Of a DNA stretch of 64,000 bases, positions 63,488-64,000 are shown in pieces. Within the stretch, counting starts at the first letter, position 1; every line of letters begins with the position of its first letter. The DNA lies in the NCBI GenBank assembly GCA_018606805.1, contig JAGYWI010000005.1, positions 62,001-126,000 on the forward strand, written 5' to 3'. The DNA is from Candidatus Magnetomicrobium cryptolimnococcus (GTDB taxonomy: Bacteria > Nitrospirota > Thermodesulfovibrionia > Thermodesulfovibrionales > Magnetobacteriaceae). Under the pieces are notes generated by a model. That model was not told where the DNA came from. It did not search any database and saw only the letters and a program-made list of their open reading frames with translations. Position numbers and translations under genes: made by a program.

Positions 63488-64000
63488 ATGAAGAGGCTAT
63501 TGTTTTTTTTGATTACAGACATCGTAATCATCATTGTTTCTTTGTATTTTTCGTTTTATGTGCGTTTTGACTTTAATTTATCGTTCTATACGTATTATAA
63601 GAATATTATATATACTGCTTTGCCTTTTTTTTTATTTATAAAACTTAGTGTTTTTTCTATTTTTAGAATATATAACTTTACTTGGAGATATGTCAGTATT
63701 TATGATTTTTTTAAGCTGTTTAACGCCATAGTTTTAGCCGAATTATTTTTAATAGTGATTATCTATTTTACAATAATACCATCGCAGCATATTCCACTTA
63801 TAAAAATGTCTTCTTTTACTGGTTTTCCAAGAAGTATAATCATTATTGATGGTATAATAACTTTATTATTAATGTCAAATGTGCGAATTTTAAAAAGATT
63901 ATATATTGAGATTATAAAAAATAAAAAGTTTGGTAAAGGAAAAAGGACTTTGATAGTTGGTGCTGGTAACACAGGGGAAATGATCTTAAGAGACATATTG
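63488..64000 (+). CDS. CapD/WbpM-type nucleotide-sugar epimerase/dehydratase (3' end outside window)
   Basis: The frame is open from ATG at 63488 to the window end (171 codons). Residues 1-130 hold four TM segments (FFLITDIVIIIVSLYFSF onward, with the FRIYNFTWRYVSIYDF linker), followed by GKGKRTLIVGAGNTGEMI, a Rossmann fold with GAGNTG NAD loop. This is the N-terminal architecture of FlaA1/CapD-family membrane dehydratases making UDP-sugar precursors for surface polysaccharides. No strong ribosome-binding site is seen. Confidence 0.85.
   Translation, partial: MKRLLFFLITDIVIIIVSLYFSFYVRFDFNLSFYTYYKNIIYTALPFFLFIKLSVFSIFRIYNFTWRYVSIYDFFKLFNAIVLAELFLIVIIYFTIIPSQHIPLIKMSSFTGFPRSIIIIDGIITLLLMSNVRILKRLYIEIIKNKKFGKGKRTLIVGAGNTGEMILRDIL

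Overview
The window is AT-rich bacterial chromosome, probably from a Gram-negative diderm of the Nitrospirota or a similar deep lineage. This rests on gene content and low G+C judged by eye; no marker gene was compared. Support includes an outer-membrane beta-barrel, secreted and periplasmic proteins, a meso-diaminopimelate-type MurE (DNPR motif), twin PilT-type ATPases, a chemoreceptor-hemerythrin fusion, and NifA- and PII-type nitrogen regulators.

Layout. 1-1617: end of a polytopic membrane protein with six Ca-binding-type repeats. 1797-7685 (minus): two cyclic-nucleotide-binding-fold proteins, a CobD-like PLP enzyme, a receiver lacking its phosphoacceptor Asp, two PilT-family ATPases and a secreted alpha/beta hydrolase. 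7700-8450: decayed toxin-antitoxin material. 8844-14528: exopolysaccharide block (GH39-like hydrolase, Wzy/ligase-like protein, Wzz-like protein, two small membrane proteins). 14932-17603: intact RelE/ParE-type toxin-antitoxin pair, a DUF4198 metal-handling protein behind a long structured leader, and a family 2 glycosyltransferase. 17768-23396 (minus): chemoreceptor-hemerythrin, then an operon of beta-barrel, cupredoxin-like protein and class III cyclase. 23759-24640: an orphan Panacea/SocA-type (DUF4065) gene between two gene fragments. 24648-26288: radical SAM protein.

26698-45520 (minus) is a nearly complete dcw cluster in transcription order mraZ-rsmH-ftsL-ftsI-murE-murF-mraY-dacA-like-murD-ftsW-murG-murC-ddl-ftsQ-ftsA-ftsZ. 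murB is absent from its usual place and a D,D-carboxypeptidase with a very basic tail is inserted. A TTGACA/TATAAA promoter overlapping 10-bp-spaced TGG repeats precedes mraZ, and a second copy of the same box lies inverted about 170 bp upstream. A U-tract terminator and an elaborate hairpin region follow ftsZ.

46024-64000: AEC transporter, PII, glutamine amidotransferase, OsmC, RadC, NifA-like regulator, sugar-isomerase-like protein, hisA-hisF (HisF with an insertion), a type III restriction-modification pair, an LsrF thiolase plus class II aldolase/dehydrogenase fusion, a NifX-like protein, an FmdB zinc ribbon, and the start of a CapD/WbpM-type polysaccharide protein.

The most distinctive non-coding content is a set of dispersed hairpin repeats: a GTGCGTAGGCGCAC family in four places, a 46-bp tandem array inside 16-bp inverted repeats, a MITE-like 108-bp element, and clustered GC-rich palindromes. 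I found no rRNA, tRNA, CRISPR array or intact insertion sequence. No wholly new system is proven. The best candidates are the structured leader of the DUF4198 gene, the duplicated inverted MraZ boxes, the structured region after ftsZ, and the repeat family.
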